A program made the position numbers and the translations under genes. A DNA stretch of 64,000 bases from Polychytrium aggregatum (lineage: Eukaryota > Chytridiomycota > Chytridiomycetes > Polychytriales): assembly GCF_025602895.1 (NCBI RefSeq), contig NW_026516243.1, positions 310,001-374,000 of the forward strand, written 5' to 3'. Below the pieces are notes generated by a model. The model did no database searches. It saw only the letters and a list, made by a program, of their open reading frames with translations, and had not been told where the DNA came from. Positions 63,921 through 64,000 of the stretch are shown piece by piece; position 1 is the stretch's first letter; the number at the start of each line of letters is the position of its first letter.

Positions 63921-64000
63921 CTGCATGCGTTTGGGGGTGGATCCGAGAGATGGAGTTAGATGCAATAGCAAGAGAGGCGAGTTGAACGCCCTCGATCACC

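Overview
This is a nuclear contig of a zoosporic fungus, most likely a chytrid. The genes carry spliceosomal introns with donors such as GTAAGC, GTACGC and GTGAGT and acceptors ending CAG or TAG. A fungal histidinol-phosphate aminotransferase (HIS5) and a Spg1/Tem1 septation GTPase sit beside an alpha-tubulin acetyltransferase (ATAT1), which fits an organism with a flagellum. Species cannot be fixed from the sequence alone. Exon models were built by hand from splice signals, reading phase and family conservation; nearly every junction given keeps the reading frame.

Layout. 0-2.2 kb: 3'-truncated HRD1 (-). 3.1-5.3 kb: SLC10A7/RCH1-like transporter (-) with one apparent frameshift. 6.5-7.2 kb: unknown protein with a hydrophobic N-terminus (+). 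7.8-10.5 kb: ATAT1 (-). 10.9-17.0 kb: Dnf-type P4-ATPase (-), 14 exons including an 11-nt micro-exon. 17.8-18.9 kb: reductase-like membrane protein (+). 19.6-22.8 kb: RAD21/SCC1 cohesin (-). 23.2-25.0 kb: MFS transporter (-). 25.9-27.7 kb: mitochondrial helical-repeat protein (+). 28.2-29.9 kb: SPG1/TEM1 (-). 30.6-32.1 kb: HIS5 (+) with an apparent frameshift. 32.7-34.9 kb: Ser/Pro/Asn-rich putative regulator (+).

35-43.4 kb is an accessory island: a possible Fanzor (eukaryotic TnpB) remnant, a broken Sel1-repeat copy, a SET-domain gene, an unassigned open frame, an intact Sel1-repeat gene, a 10-bp tandem array and a LINE whose reverse transcriptase is missing. This is the stretch most likely to hold lineage-specific biology.

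44.3 kb to the end is housekeeping again: TAD2 (-), a heme-oxygenase-like tail-anchored protein (+), a Lys-rich protein with a SMAP domain (-), UBC13 (-, with a GC-AG intron), MAGO (-), SPT16 (-, 19 exons), LAS1 (+) and the end of an HSBP1-like gene (-). Functions include ERAD (HRD1), lipid asymmetry (P4-ATPase), cohesion and septation (RAD21, SPG1), chromatin (SPT16), DNA-damage ubiquitination (UBC13), RNA biology (MAGO, LAS1, TAD2) and histidine synthesis. There is no operon-like logic; neighbours share only divergent or convergent intergenic spaces.
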